Positions 11,372 to 22,914 of a stretch of 64,000 nt of DNA are shown piece by piece. The translations under genes were made by a program, and so were the position numbers. Numbering within the stretch: position 1 is the first letter of the stretch; each line of letters starts with the position of its first letter. A model generated the notes under the pieces. The model did no database searches and had not been told where the DNA came from. It worked only from the letters and a program-made list of their open reading frames with translations. The DNA comes from Warburgia ugandensis (taxonomy: Eukaryota > Streptophyta > Magnoliopsida > Canellales > Canellaceae), in the NCBI GenBank assembly GCA_035236585.1, contig CP141136.1, positions 29,666,449-29,730,448 of the forward strand, given 5' to 3'.

Positions 11372-12547
11372 TGATATGTGTTCAATTTTCTACAAAATAA
11401 CCCAATTAGTAGCCCATGTGTTATAAATTATATTGTTATTCTAGGGTTTTCTTAAAATTTCATAATGCATGCATTTCTGACCTAATAATTTAAAAGTTTG
11501 ATATATTGCATGTTTACGAGCTAATCTAGAGTAAGTATGTAAATTTTTATAATTTTTTAAGATTTAATTAGGATTTTTAATCTTTTATAGGTATTGAGAA
11601 GATAATCTAATGATCGAGATTGATTGAGATGAGAATTGAAGATAAAGATCAAATGATCAAACCATGGCCTAAATTCCATCAATCCAAAGCGTGATGAAGG
11701 TTCAAGTACATCTTAGGACAAGCAAAAGAAGGCAATAGGAAGCATCAAATGTGATTAAAAATGGTCCATGCCAAAAATCCAAGGAATTCCACCATTTTGT
11801 AAAAGGTAAGATGATCATACATAGGTGGACCAATCAATAAAGAATTCCCACTTTCCAAATCCATCTCCTCCTCCTAACCTGGGGTTCAACATTTTGGGCT
11901 TAAGGAAGGAGGCACCTTGCCAAAAAAGTGGCACCTTGGCCTTACTTATTTTTCAGTTTAGGTGGTTTCCTAAGTTGGAAACCCCAAATCTACTTCAAAC
12001 CAAAGCACGTCAAACTCTAGATCTTTTTCCTATCTTTCCTACCATTATTATTTCACTTTTCTCTCTCTTTTCCATAAACCAATCACCACCTAATTAGAAG
12101 GAGAAGAACTCCACACTACCTTCCTAAGAAGGTGACACCTCTCCTCCGTTCTAAAGATGGCAACCAGCCATGATGACATCATTGCTTACCTAATTCATCC
12201 ACCTCATCTCTTGGCCTAACTTTCCTTATTGAAATCGTAGATATAGGTCTGTTTCCTCTCTTAAATTAAACTTCCAATTGAAAACCCAGCCATCTATAAA
12301 TACTCGGATTCCGCATTTTTTTTTTTTCTAAGTAGGGGGATTGGTTTCCAACCCCTTGAAAAGTGGAGTTTCATTCAAGGGAGATCTAAGATTCTTTTGC
12401 AACTATTATTTGGAAGTGCTAGAAAAAAAATTTTGATCTTCCTTTCCTTGTTTCTTGTACTTCAATTCCAAGTTAGTTGCTTCCTTTAATTCCTTGCTTT
12501 GTTTCTTTGTCTACTTAATTTACTTTCCACACGTAGAACTAGCTTAT

Positions 12548-12735
12548 GAAGGGGTGCCTTGATGTAATGGTAAAAGTTGTCGTCGTGTGACCTTGAGGTC
12601 ATGGGTTTAAGGGATGGAAACAGCCTCTTGCAAAATGCAAGGTAAGGATGTGTACTTTAGGCCCTTGTGGTCCGCCCCTTCCCCGGACCCCACATTGCTG
12701 GGACCTTCATGCACCGGGGTTGCCCTTTTACATAT
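12548..12735 (+). mobile_element. Au SINE
   Basis: This is a tRNA-derived SINE of about 188 bp. It has the Au-family start GGGGTGCCTTG, the A-box region GATGTAATGGTAAAAG and the B-box region GAGGTCATGGGTTTAAGGGA. Family landmarks follow: GGAAACAGCCTCTTGCA, CTTGTGGTCCG, CCTTCCCCGGACCCC and GCACCGGGGTTGCCCTTTT. It is flanked by an 11-bp duplication, aactagcttat, at 12537-12547 and 12736-12746. The sister 3' LTR shows the uninterrupted site at about 24322-24345 (AGAACTAGTTTATGTTTCC). The internal RNA polymerase III boxes are recognisable but not perfect; activity today is unlikely. Confidence 0.95.
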
Positions 12736-13195
12736 AACTAGCTTATCTTTCCTTGAATCTTACTTTCACTCATCCTATTTTGCTTGTTTACTTCTTCAAG
12801 ATCAAAGTTAATTTTTATCTAGTAGTGACCACCAAGGGAAATAGTAGCTTGAATCTCTTTTCTTTCCCTCTCATAGTTATCTTGTTCCTTGCTTTGATCA
12901 CCATATTTTTCCCTTATCTTTTTTGCATTGTTCCTTGCTTCTTTTCTCTATCTTTTGCCTTGGTTTTCTCTCTTGAATTCACATGCATGATATCTAAATT
13001 TAGATTGTGATCATTGAAGTTACTTAATTCTCGATTTGAATCAAGTTATAGGTCTTAGAAAATTGCACGATTTCTAGCCTTGTTATCTATGTACATGTGC
13101 CCCATTGTTGGGTGTAATTTCAAGACAATGAATGAAATTTGTTTCAAGAGCATGACTTGTATTTAATTCCAGTAGAGAATTAATTTTAATTTTGA

Positions 13196-15670
13196 GTGAT
13201 ATATTCCATGAAAAGTGCCTGCTAAGTTTTTTTTTAATGGCTTACTCGAATTGAGTTTCATATAGACCACGTTGCTTGAATTTTTCATCTTATCTTTCAT
13301 GTACAATGTCCAGCAGGCCATACTCCTTGTTTGATTGAAATTTTAAGAATCCATTTAGGTTTTTAGTTATTTTAATCATTTCTTTAATTATTTTGCATGT
13401 TAGTTAACATTTAGTTTATAATTTTTGGCCATCTCCCACTACACGGCTCCATGAGTCATGTACATGGTAATTGGGCAACTTTTCTTTACATGGATTATTG
13501 TTCTTTTGTTTTGTGTTAGTTAGCCATTACTTGTTTAGTTATTTGCATCTTGGTTTAGTTTTAGAAAGTTTCATAAAGATATTTGCTTTGTTTAATTCAT
13601 GCTAGTTTTGTATTAGTTTCTTTTATTGAATGCATGTTAATTAGGTAAGTTTCTAATTCAATGACATTGTTTTATTTTTAAAAAAATTCCTTCAGGTGTA
13701 GTTTCTAGTTTTATGTATATTTTATTTCTTTTGTCATTTACTTTCTTTGTTTAAATTTAAAACCAATTCAATCTCTCTCTTTGGCTGAAGTTCAAGTACT
13801 TTAAATAAGATCTATCTAACATATAAATTTGTCAAATTCCTTATGTGATCAATGCCACACCTATGTCCAAAAATTAGGTTAGATATGTGATTAATTGTTA
13901 ATCTTCTCAAATTTGGTGAAATAGGACAACTAAGGCGGATTGAGTAGGTGGGCAATGCATGAGTTTAGGTGTAAATCGAGGCCAGCTTGGGGTAATTTTG
14001 AATCTTTAGAACATGTTAAATTATGTGTCTTGTTACAATGAAATGACTTGAAATTTCATTCTAGATTCATAGAAAATTTCAAGAAATTTTGCTTTAAACT
14101 TAAAATTTTATAAAAAAAATTAAGTAATTGTAAAATAAATTCATAAAATAATTAAAAATTAGATGATGAAATGTCAACTTTTGGATTTTTCTAGATGAGA
14201 TTTTGCCAACGATATTAAGAATGCGTGGAATGGAGATGGGGACCCCAAAATCCAAAAAAAATTACAAATGAAAGGAGGGGTCATAATTGATAATGACACC
14301 CCCTAACTTCAACTGTTAGTGACCCAAGTGAGTTACATGGAGTGGCTCGACATGTAGGAGTCTAACTCACCATGTGGAGCTTTGCTTCCACCCATCAGTG
14401 ACCGAAAGACAAGAAAAAGTCAGCTAGAGGCTTGTTATATTCCATGAAAAGTGCTTGTTAAGCTTTTTTATAATGCCTTACTCGAATTGAGTTTCATATA
14501 GACCACGTTGCTTGAGTTTTTCATCTTATCTTTCATGCACAATGTCCAGTAGGCCATACTCCTTGTTTGGTTGAAATTTTAAGAATCCATTTAGGTTTTT
14601 AGTTATTTTAATCATTTCTTCAATTATTTTGCATGTTAGTTAACATTTAGTTTATAATTTTTTGCCATCTCCCACTACATGGCTCCATGAGTCATGTACA
14701 TGGTAATTGGGCAAATTTTCTTTACATGGATTATTGTTCTTTTGTTTTATGTTACTTAGCCATTACTTGTTTAGTTATTTGCATCTTGGTTTAGTTTTAG
14801 AAAGTTTCATTAAGATATTTACTTTGTTTAATTCATGCTAGTTTTGCATTAGTTTGTTTTATTGAATGCATGTTAATTAGGTAAGTTTCTGATTCAATGG
14901 CATTGTTTTATTTTTTAAAAGTTTCCTTCAAGTGTAGTTTCTAGTTTTATGTATATTTTATTTCTTTTTTCATTTACTTTCTTTGTTTAAATTTAAAACC
15001 AATTCAATCTCTCCCTTTGGTTGAAGTTAAGTACTTTAAATAAGATCTATCTAACATATAAAATTGTCACATTCCTTATGTGATCAATGCCACACCTATG
15101 TCCAAAAATTAGGTTAAATATGTGATTAATTGTTAATCTTCTCAAATTTGGTGAAATAGGACAACCAAGGCAGATTGAGTAGGAGGGCAATGCATGAGTT
15201 TAGATGTAAATCGAGGTCAGCTTGGGGTATTTTTGAATCTTTAGAACATGTTAAGTTATGTGTCTTGTTACAAATGAAATGACTTGAAATTTCATTCTAG
15301 ATTCATAGAAAATTTCAAGAAATTTTGCTTTAAACTAAAAATTTTATAATAAAAAAAAATTAAGTAATTGTACAATAAATTCATAAAATAATTAAAAATT
15401 AGATGATGAAATATCAATTTTTGGATTTTTCTTGATGAGACTTTGCAACGATATTAAGAATGCGTGAAATGGAGATGGGGACCCAAAAATCCAAAAAAAA
15501 TTACAAATGAAAGGAGGGGTCATAATTGATAATGGCACCCCCTAACATCAACTATTAGTGACCCAAGTGAGTTACATGGAGCGGCTCGACATGCAGGAGT
15601 CTAACTCACCTTGTGGAGCTCCACTTCCACCTGTTAATGACCGAAAGACAAGAAAAAGTTAGCTAGAGGC
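13196..15670 (+). repeat. Tandem duplication, two units of about 1.24 kb
   Basis: Unit 1 (about 13196-14433) and unit 2 (about 14434-15670) align base for base with an offset of 1236. Each unit joins B LTR sequence to the first 580 bp or so of solo LTR S1; the junction ATCAATGCCACACC occurs at 13848 and again at 15083. The duplication is therefore later than the S1 insertion. Over about 160 bp the units differ at 9 or 10 positions by eye, so it is not recent. Confidence 0.85.
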
Positions 15671-15706
15671 GCTCTCCCCCTCCCCCCCCCACCCCCACCC
15701 CATCGC
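15671..15706. other. C-rich tract in S1
   Basis: Several C runs (CCCCC, CCCCCCCCC, CCCCC, CCCC) in about 35 bp give the opposite strand quadruplex-forming potential. The tract starts exactly where the tandem duplication ends. Confidence 0.6.
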
Positions 15707-17019
15707 ATTGCCTAACTAGAAAACCCTGTAGGGTTCCCTTCTCTGGTAGAATAGACAATGCCCTCACCCTCTTGCGATGTCTTTCTCCCTTGCAAGCTCT
15801 TAATCTATTTCTCTTCCTATAACTTTTTCCTTCTCCGATCGATGAACCCCTTGATGCTTTCTCTCTCCATTGAAGCCTTTCTCTTAATCAGAATTTGCTC
15901 TACCTTCGAAAATTTTCTCACGGCAATTACAGGATGATTAAAAAATGTCTTGCTAGAAACCCTTAACAAGCAGAATCTTCCACTTGATTTTAGTCAAAAT
16001 TAAGGATGGGAAATAGTAAAAAACTAAAATTCATGTCATTCTAAGCATTCCCATATAAAAATTTATAAGAATGGTTAGTGTTTGTGTTGCTCACGATGAG
16101 CAAAATCTAGTCACCTTCTTTGATGACGGTGGCCTTTTCCAGCGAGCCCCTAAAAATTAGAATTTTTTATTTTTTTATTTTTATTTTATTTTTTTTTATG
16201 ATTTGAAGAAATCACATCTAATATCTTCATCTGTAAAGACGAATTGTTAATCAAGAATCATTTGCTCCATGAACTTTTGGTCAAATTTTTTTTATAGTGC
16301 ATAGGAAATACCTAGATCTTTGCATCCAATTGTTAAAAACATATTACAAGGTATATCTATGTAATTTATCACTTTAATTACACATCAGTACTGAAATGTG
16401 ATAAAAATGACCGATCAAATATGGGATAATTGATATGAGGATCGACTATCCAAAACTCGAAAGACAATGATCAAAGGTTAGGAAAAGTGATCAGATAATG
16501 GATTATAGTTAAAATCATTGAATTGTTGAATAACTTACCTTTAATGATTGGAAATTAAGCCTTTAGAGGTACATACTTAATCTAGACTATCATTTAGAGA
16601 CTAATGGTGCTGATCTTAGCAGATAGTGAATTGGTGTCCTAATCAAAAATATCATAGGTTAGATCAATGACATTATGAGTAGAGATCTTGAAGTAATTAT
16701 AGTAATTTACATAGAATTATAGAATTCACTTAGAAAGGCTATTCTAAATTCAGGTTTTGAATATGATCTAAATGACATTGGTGATTGAATTGTGAATTAA
16801 CCTCGAACACAAGTAAGAACCCTAAACCCTTCTTTATTCTAAAATTCTTGTTGATTTGTTCACTTGGGAATTAAAATGATGGATGTGTAGAACATATAGA
16901 TTATCATATTGATTGTATGGATAATATAAGTTTCAATTACTTGTTGAAATTATCAGGTGATATTCTGATTATCCATGCTTAACTGTCATGATGATGTTAA
17001 TTGTGATAAATTGTGTCAA

Positions 17020-17690
17020 TCCCAAGAAGCAAGCCATGAGAGCCGCCGAGTAGACTATGATGACACTTTTTAAGATGGTAAACCCTAAGGGAAAGGGCTA
17101 CTTGGTTGATTGCAACTAAGGTGAAGCTGCCAAGATGGTAAATTCTAAGGAATGGATTAATGGTTATTGAGCCTCCCAAGATGGCAAACCTTGAGGGAAG
17201 GTGCTGCTAGTTCTTTAGGATCACAGCGGAGTTTCCCAAGATGGTAAGCCCTGAGGGAGGAGCTATCAGGTATTGAGCCTCCCAAGATGGTAAACACTAT
17301 GGGAGGAGCTATCAGGTATTGAGCCTCCCAAGATGGTAAACACTAAGGGAAAGGGTTACTTGGTCTTTTGGGATCACAATGGAGCCTCCCAAGATGGTAA
17401 ATCTTAAAGGATGAGCTGTCGACATTGATTTTCACAAGATGGTAAATGGTGAGGGAAAAGGCTACTTAGTTGATTGTCACTACAGCAGAGCCACCCAAGG
17501 TGGTAAATCCTGAGGGAACCTGACATTGGAGCTGCCTAGATGGAAAACCCTAATAGAAAAGGCTGCTTGGTTCCTTGGAATTATGATGGAGCCACCCAAG
17601 ATGGTAAATCTTGAGGGTTTGATTGTTTATATATAATATTCATAGTGGACCACCCAAGATGGTAAACCCTGAGGGAGAAGACTACTTGAT
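17020..17690 (+). repeat. Minisatellite in S1, about 12 degenerate units
   Basis: The core AAGATGGTAAACCCTGAGGGA recurs about 12 times, for example at 17071, 17130, 17187, 17238, 17283, 17330, 17390, 17435, 17598 and 17655. Spacing is 45-62 bp, and each core is followed by variants of GCTACTTGGT and a GAGCCTCCC or GAGCCACCC lead-in. The units are diverged, so it is an old array. It is not a CRISPR: the spacers are themselves related and variable in length. Confidence 0.85.
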
Positions 17691-18441
17691 GAGTATGACG
17701 ATGTTTTCTTATCATGGTTGAGGAAATACTTAAATGAAATACATTTCTACACAGTCGTGTTTGATTATTATATCTATTGCTTTATAGTTTGAATTGTGAA
17801 ATAAGCTATATTCCTAGTTATACGTTGATGTGCTATACCTAGTATTACATTTGCATGTTGGAAATGAATGATCGGTGGTTGGACATGAATGGGTAATTGA
17901 GTTAAGCTCCAAGAATGGTAGGATATGCATGGGTTTAGTTTTTATTTATTTATTGGGCTATGTATATCATATTATTATCTTTTAGGTACTAATCAAGCTA
18001 AAAAAGGGAAGACACTTGTTGAGCATAAGCAAGGCACGACTGGTTGATGTGGTTACATTTTATACAGTACTAGTATATAACATGCTAAACATGAGATGTA
18101 TCTTCATGAGTTGGCAAACAATCTATGTATTTGACCCTATCATTCTGTATAGTTAAATTGGGGTCATATTCATGAGAACTCAATTAGAACTTAGGTTAGT
18201 GAATAGGAGTTTAGTAAATTTTTGTCATGAATCATGAGGAGACTAAGTTTCCTATATATTTTTGATACTTATGAAATTGTTTATAAGGTGACATGCAACA
18301 CATGTGTTAAATACGTAAGTTCGAAAAATAGAGGAGACTTTGCCAAAAATTTTGCAGAATTAAGTGTTTAAAATTTACCATCTGAACCATGCCTTACACA
18401 AGACAAGAACATTTAGTTCTATTGTCACTTTCGGTGCAATA

Positions 18442-18444
<3 letters not shown>

Positions 18445-18535
<91 letters not shown>
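18445..18535. repeat. (TG)n followed by (TA)n microsatellite
   Basis: TG units run from 18445 to about 18476, then TA units from 18478 to 18535. The short reading frame across it is an artefact. Confidence 0.95.
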
Positions 18536-18537
<2 letters not shown>

Positions 18538-18688
18538 AGCCATGTAGACTTTACATGAGCCAACTACTAAATTTAATTACACCAAACCACGGCCTTGGGG
18601 ATTGGGGTTGCGACAATCAACCTTCTCACATGAAAATACTTCATTGATTGATGTGCTTATGAATAATATTAAAATTGCACCAAATTTG

Positions 18689-18706
18689 TGGCTCCATTGT
18701 CGAGGA
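18689..18706 (+). other. Element B primer-binding site
   Basis: TGGCTCCATTGTCGAGGA lies 6 bp after the LTR end GCACCA. It matches the Athila/Tat-type site TGGCGCCGTTGCCGGGGA at most positions. Confidence 0.7.
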
Positions 18707-20381
18707 ATCACTATGGATTTATGGTTGGATATTTATCTAAATTGTTTATCTTTACTTGTAGTTCTAGGTTGCATTATATTAGGATTTTTTTGCAATCATA
18801 ATTGCATATCTTGTTAAATCCTCAAAAATTGACTTATCTTTCTTATTTTTGTGTGAGGGGAAATTGGCAAGTGGATGTTATGGTGGCCCATACTTTATCT
18901 TCATCAGAAACCTCATTACATGCCTTCCTTACTCTTTTATTTTCTTAATGTAGTTGCATTTAGTGTAATTTTCTAATTAGATGGTAGGGTCATTCATTAA
19001 ATTTATTGCATCTTTTAGGGTTATTGCCTTAGTTAGGCACCTACTTAACCCTTAGTTTGATATCATATAGGAGGTACAGTTTACTTTCCTTGTAATTGCA
19101 TTGCATGTTTACTGTTTTATGGTGGATGAAATACATTGATAATCAGGGCCTCATAGGAACCCTCATAAGATAAGGATTGGTTTTCATCACCAGATCCTTA
19201 GCCCATCTAGAAAAAATTAATAAAATTCCTTATATGTTCATGATACCAACCCTTAAAGCTCAATTTAAAATCAAGTAGCAAGAGACTAGGGTTTTGAGCT
19301 TGTAGAGCCCTTTTAGAAGGAGGAGATCTATTGTCACTCTAATGGCTTCTAAGCATCATGGTTAAAGTGGTAAGGAAAATTTAAGTAATTTTCCCACGCC
19401 TTTTGTTGATGTTTGTTGAGGTCTAAATGCCTCCTTAAATGAGAATTGAATTAACCACTTTAGAGCAGAATCTAACTTGTAAGTAGTTGAGTTTGTATAA
19501 AAGGAGGAACTATCTAGATTTAGGTCTAAATACTACCAGCCTACCCATTATAAAAGATTATCAAAACAGGTTGTTATTGAACCATTAGAGATTGGTTGTG
19601 CATCATTTAGAGTTAGGTGTGACATTTAGTTGAGTTGCATCATATAGTTAGGGTTTTCCTTAGTTACACATAAAAAAGGTACTCATTCATTATATATAAT
19701 GATTTGTTTTGTTGAATATAAAGTTGAGTGCAATGGCCTAGGAAGCAGGGGATAGTCAACCACCACTTTTTTATTATTTCACTCATAAGCCATTACTTTA
19801 TATATATATATATATATATATGAGATAGAGATAGAGATAGAGATAAGGTATAATCCTAATCTGTCCACTACAATTGATAGTTGATTGGATTGGATGGAAA
19901 GTCTAATGAATAGGTTAAATGCTTTTAAGCAAGATACTAAGTCATTTTAAAAGCCTCAATATGATAATTCCTACACCTATTTTGACCCAAAATATTCCAC
20001 TACATCTGGCCATCAAGCTCCACCTACAATTGATATTATCATGAGTAAGTGGGTGCACCCAGTGCATTAACACACACTAACAATTATTATCCTAAGACAA
20101 ACTATAATGGAAGGGCAAGGCATCATGAGCAACCATGGTCTTAATATTATCAAGCATTTGCGAAGAACCATCATGGTCCCACCCTGCTCAACCCTACCAT
20201 GATTATCAAGAATATCATGGACAACCATCATAAATCTAATCCGATCAATCCTTTCCCAGTACCCTAATGCCATAATAGGAGGATCCATACGAGAGGAAAC
20301 AAGTAGTAGAAGAAACCTTTAGGTTATATATGGAATTGAGTAAATAATCTCTTTAAGAGATGGGTCAATTCCATACTCCAT
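18707..20381 (+). other. Element B leader and gag-tail relic
   Basis: The leader aligns with A, including GTCTAAATGCCTC near 19423. From about 19980 to 20300 the sequence matches the A gag-tail relic (for example GGAAGGGCAAGGCATCATG near 20109 against GGATGGGCTAGGCATCATG near 3554). It is broken. A (TA)n tract followed by GATAGA repeats lies at 19797-19845. Confidence 0.55.
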
Positions 20382-20981
20382 ATGTGTAAGGGGTTGAGGC
20401 CTTTGAACCAATTGAGAATAATGAGGAGCCCATTGATACTGATAATAGGAAGGAAATATCATATGATCATTTTGAGCCAAATGATTTCCAACCTTCCTTG
20501 GAACCCTCCACTCGAGTCATGTCATGTTATTTTTTATGATTATGATGATGATACATCTATTGACAAAGAGAATGAATATTTAGACCCTAAGCCTTTAGTA
20601 GACACTTCTCAATTGCAAGACCAAGTAGAACCCTCGACATTTCTTGAAAATCAATTAGAGCCTTGCAATGTAAAAGATGTACGTAACTCGGACCTACATA
20701 CTTTATTTGGTCAAACATCAGATTGCACTATAGGCCCACCTGTAATCTTACCTGTCCAAGATGAACAAGACAAAGGAGAGTCCATTGATGTTCTTGATCA
20801 ACATCCGTACACATTAGAAGACAGTAAGGGAGTAAGCCCCACCATATCTCTGCCCCTAGTAAAACAAGAACAACCTTTTTTTATGAAAGGTAGAGATAGC
20901 TCAGACCCCCAGTTTCAGTATAATGTAAGGGAGAAGGAGGAAAATTATGTACTGATTATTATGGGTACTATTATCCCTTAA
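20382..20981 (+). CDS. Acidic ORF of element B, 199 aa, function unknown
   Basis: This is the counterpart of the ORF at 3915-4361. Shared landmarks are SC then FYDYDDDTS (residues 46-59), D-x-x-PL-x-x-TS (68-76), PCNV-x-D (94-99), DLHTLF (104-109) and PP-x-x-LPV. It runs further than the A ORF, into a Gln/Glu-rich tail whose DNA (AGAACAACCTTTTT and the following CCCAGTTTCAGTATAATGTAAGG) also occurs in A (about 4468-4530) and, on the minus strand, in E (63920-64000). The first 40 or so residues have no counterpart in A and may not be part of the original protein. There is no enzyme motif, no signal peptide and no membrane segment. Product unknown. Confidence 0.5.
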   Translation: MCKGLRPLNQLRIMRSPLILIIGRKYHMIILSQMISNLPWNPPLESCHVIFYDYDDDTSIDKENEYLDPKPLVDTSQLQDQVEPSTFLENQLEPCNVKDVRNSDLHTLFGQTSDCTIGPPVILPVQDEQDKGESIDVLDQHPYTLEDSKGVSPTISLPLVKQEQPFFMKGRDSSDPQFQYNVREKEENYVLIIMGTIIP

Positions 20982-22914
20982 TTTGGTAAAAATGGTCATT
21001 TCAATATGGCCTCACAAAATTCAAAATCACGATGGTCTGCTGTGCCATAATCTTATCTCTACAAAACATTTCGAGGTGGAGGATGTATATTGATTACCGT
21101 GAAATTTTGAGATGGCAAGATAAATTCCTTCATGGTTAGAGTTATGATTAGAATAATTAGTTAGAGTATATTAATTAGGCTAGATATAGGATATGTCTAG
21201 CTATAGACATAAAGCTTAGCAATCATTGGGAGACAACCTAGGATTTTTAAGAAATCTCATTGCTTTACATCACTCATTTTTCATATAAGTTTCATATATT
21301 TCAAAACATTAGGGACAATGATTAGTTCAGGTTGGGGGGTGTAGACATGCATGAGGTGTCTAGTTTTCTTCATATTTTTGTTCAAAAAAAAAAAAGAGTT
21401 TTTAGGTCTAAGTTCCTTTACTATGATGAGAATTGAATTTTTCAAAGCTTATCATTTCTCCTACTGTAAACTTCTTAATAGAAATGCATATGGTTAATTC
21501 TACATTTTATTCATGTCCTAAAGTGTTTTATGAAAAGTTAAACCTTGAAACACACTTACAAAATAGTGCATAAGTATAGATAAATAGATGGTTAGGACTT
21601 AAAGACCTTGAGAAAATTAGAGGAGACCTATATACCAAGGTAAGTTTTATATACTATCATCTTTTGAAGGGTTATATATAATTCAATACTTTCTTCAGCA
21701 CATTACTTTGAGAGATCCTAGTGTTCTTTATTTTGATCAATTGGTAAGAAACAGTATGAATATCTACTTTGTTTCTCGAACATTTGTTGAAACTAATGGG
21801 CTTTAAGAAACCTAGGCCATCCTTGTTATAGCCAAAGACATAAAGCCTATCTAGATACTATACCACTAGTTAGAACCTTTGATCCTCTTAGCAAGTCTTC
21901 TTTTCAAAACCTCATTTACCTTAACCCAAAGAAAACCTAGTAAGAATATCCATTGCTTACCTTTCAAAAATAAGTAGAGATGATGCCAAATTTTAGAAAA
22001 AGGATAAAAGTCAAAGAAGTGAAAAATATCAAAAGTACAAAGAAAAGTGTTCCTTCTTTGAAATACAAGAAAAAGTGAAAGAAATATCAAGAAAAAGAAA
22101 AGTGCAGAGAAAGGAAAAATAGAATATATATTTACTTCAATGCAGTAAAAGGTGAAGTTGTCGAACATACGTAGAAGACCTTTACTCAGATTTGAAACTC
22201 CAAATCCTTATACCCTTCCTTTCAGAACCCATCCTAAGCCTATATTGCATCCCATATGAAGACCTATCGATCTTAGGTGGAACATTGTTTTGATGAGAAT
22301 ATAAATAGGAAGGAATTAAGGTGAAATAACCATGCTGATCTTGGTAATAACATCAATTCTTACAGATCACATGTCTTTGCCTTATTTGTGTTTAAAATTA
22401 TGTGAACCATCAAATTATTGGATTCAGTCACATAGTGAGTGAATTTTGTTTGACCACTTTTCTTTGAGAGCTTTATTTTTTAGTGTATATGAGTAAGTAT
22501 TTGAGGTCAAGACAATATTCTAATAGAATAATAAGCATTACTATTTAAAATTCCTGACTTATATAGCCTATACACACTTTGTACTCTGAGATATAATTGT
22601 ATTAAAATGACTTTTGTATGTGGATAACTTGAACAATTTTTCATCCATCTTTATTAAGTTGTTAAAGTTAGAGTACTAATAGCTGAGAATTCTCTAAGAT
22701 AAATAAAAGGACTTACCCTTATTGAATTTTGTGGGTATATTCAGTACAAACTATCATGAGGAAAAATTCATCCACTAGGGATAACCTAGGGGTTTAAGGG
22801 CTTGTTGCATATGTTAAATGCAGTCATAAGTACCTGTGAAGATGGCAACCATTTTTGTTTTCATAATTTTTCACATGTTTTGCTTAGGACTTGCAAAATT
22901 CTGGTTGCTGGGTG
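20982..22914 (+). other. Element B 3' noncoding block and polypurine tract
   Basis: No coding is seen. Landmarks match A, C and E: CATTGGGAGACAACCTAGG at about 21225, ATTAGGGACAATG at about 21309, GGGATAACCTAGGGGTTTAAGGG near 22778-22800, and GGTTGCTGGGTG directly before the LTR. Confidence 0.6.

Larger units (their letters stand above)
15088..18615 (+). mobile_element. Solo LTR S1 inserted in element B 5' LTR
   Basis: The 3528-bp insert starts TGCCACACCTATGTCC and ends GGATTGGGGTTGCGACA. It is flanked by the 5-bp duplication atcaa at 15083-15087 and 18616-18620. The B 3' LTR has the uninterrupted site at about 25395-25430. No coding region, primer-binding site or second LTR is present, so it is a solo LTR rather than a full element. 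The TGYCACACC start and GCGACA end resemble LTRs of long-LTR Ty3/gypsy elements such as the Del/Tekay chromoviruses; this assignment is inference. Confidence 0.75.
11372..18682 (+). repeat. Element B 5' LTR, enlarged by insertions
   Basis: Pieces at 11372-12547, 12736-13852 and 18616-18682 align in order with the 3' LTR (22915-25484). The material between is the Au SINE, the tandem duplication and S1. The LTR ends GCACCA just before the primer-binding site. Confidence 0.75.

Noticed and set aside
12548-12620. Possible tRNA gene
   Set aside because: The A and B boxes belong to the tRNA-like head of an Au SINE; the cloverleaf arms are not complete and the SINE body follows.
17020-17690. Regularly spaced repeats that might suggest a CRISPR array
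   Set aside because: The units are diverged, the intervals vary from 45 to 62 bp and are themselves related, and the setting is a plant LTR.
18364-18558. 64-aa frame with Cys-Val and Tyr-Ile runs
   Set aside because: It is the (TG)n and (TA)n microsatellite read as protein.
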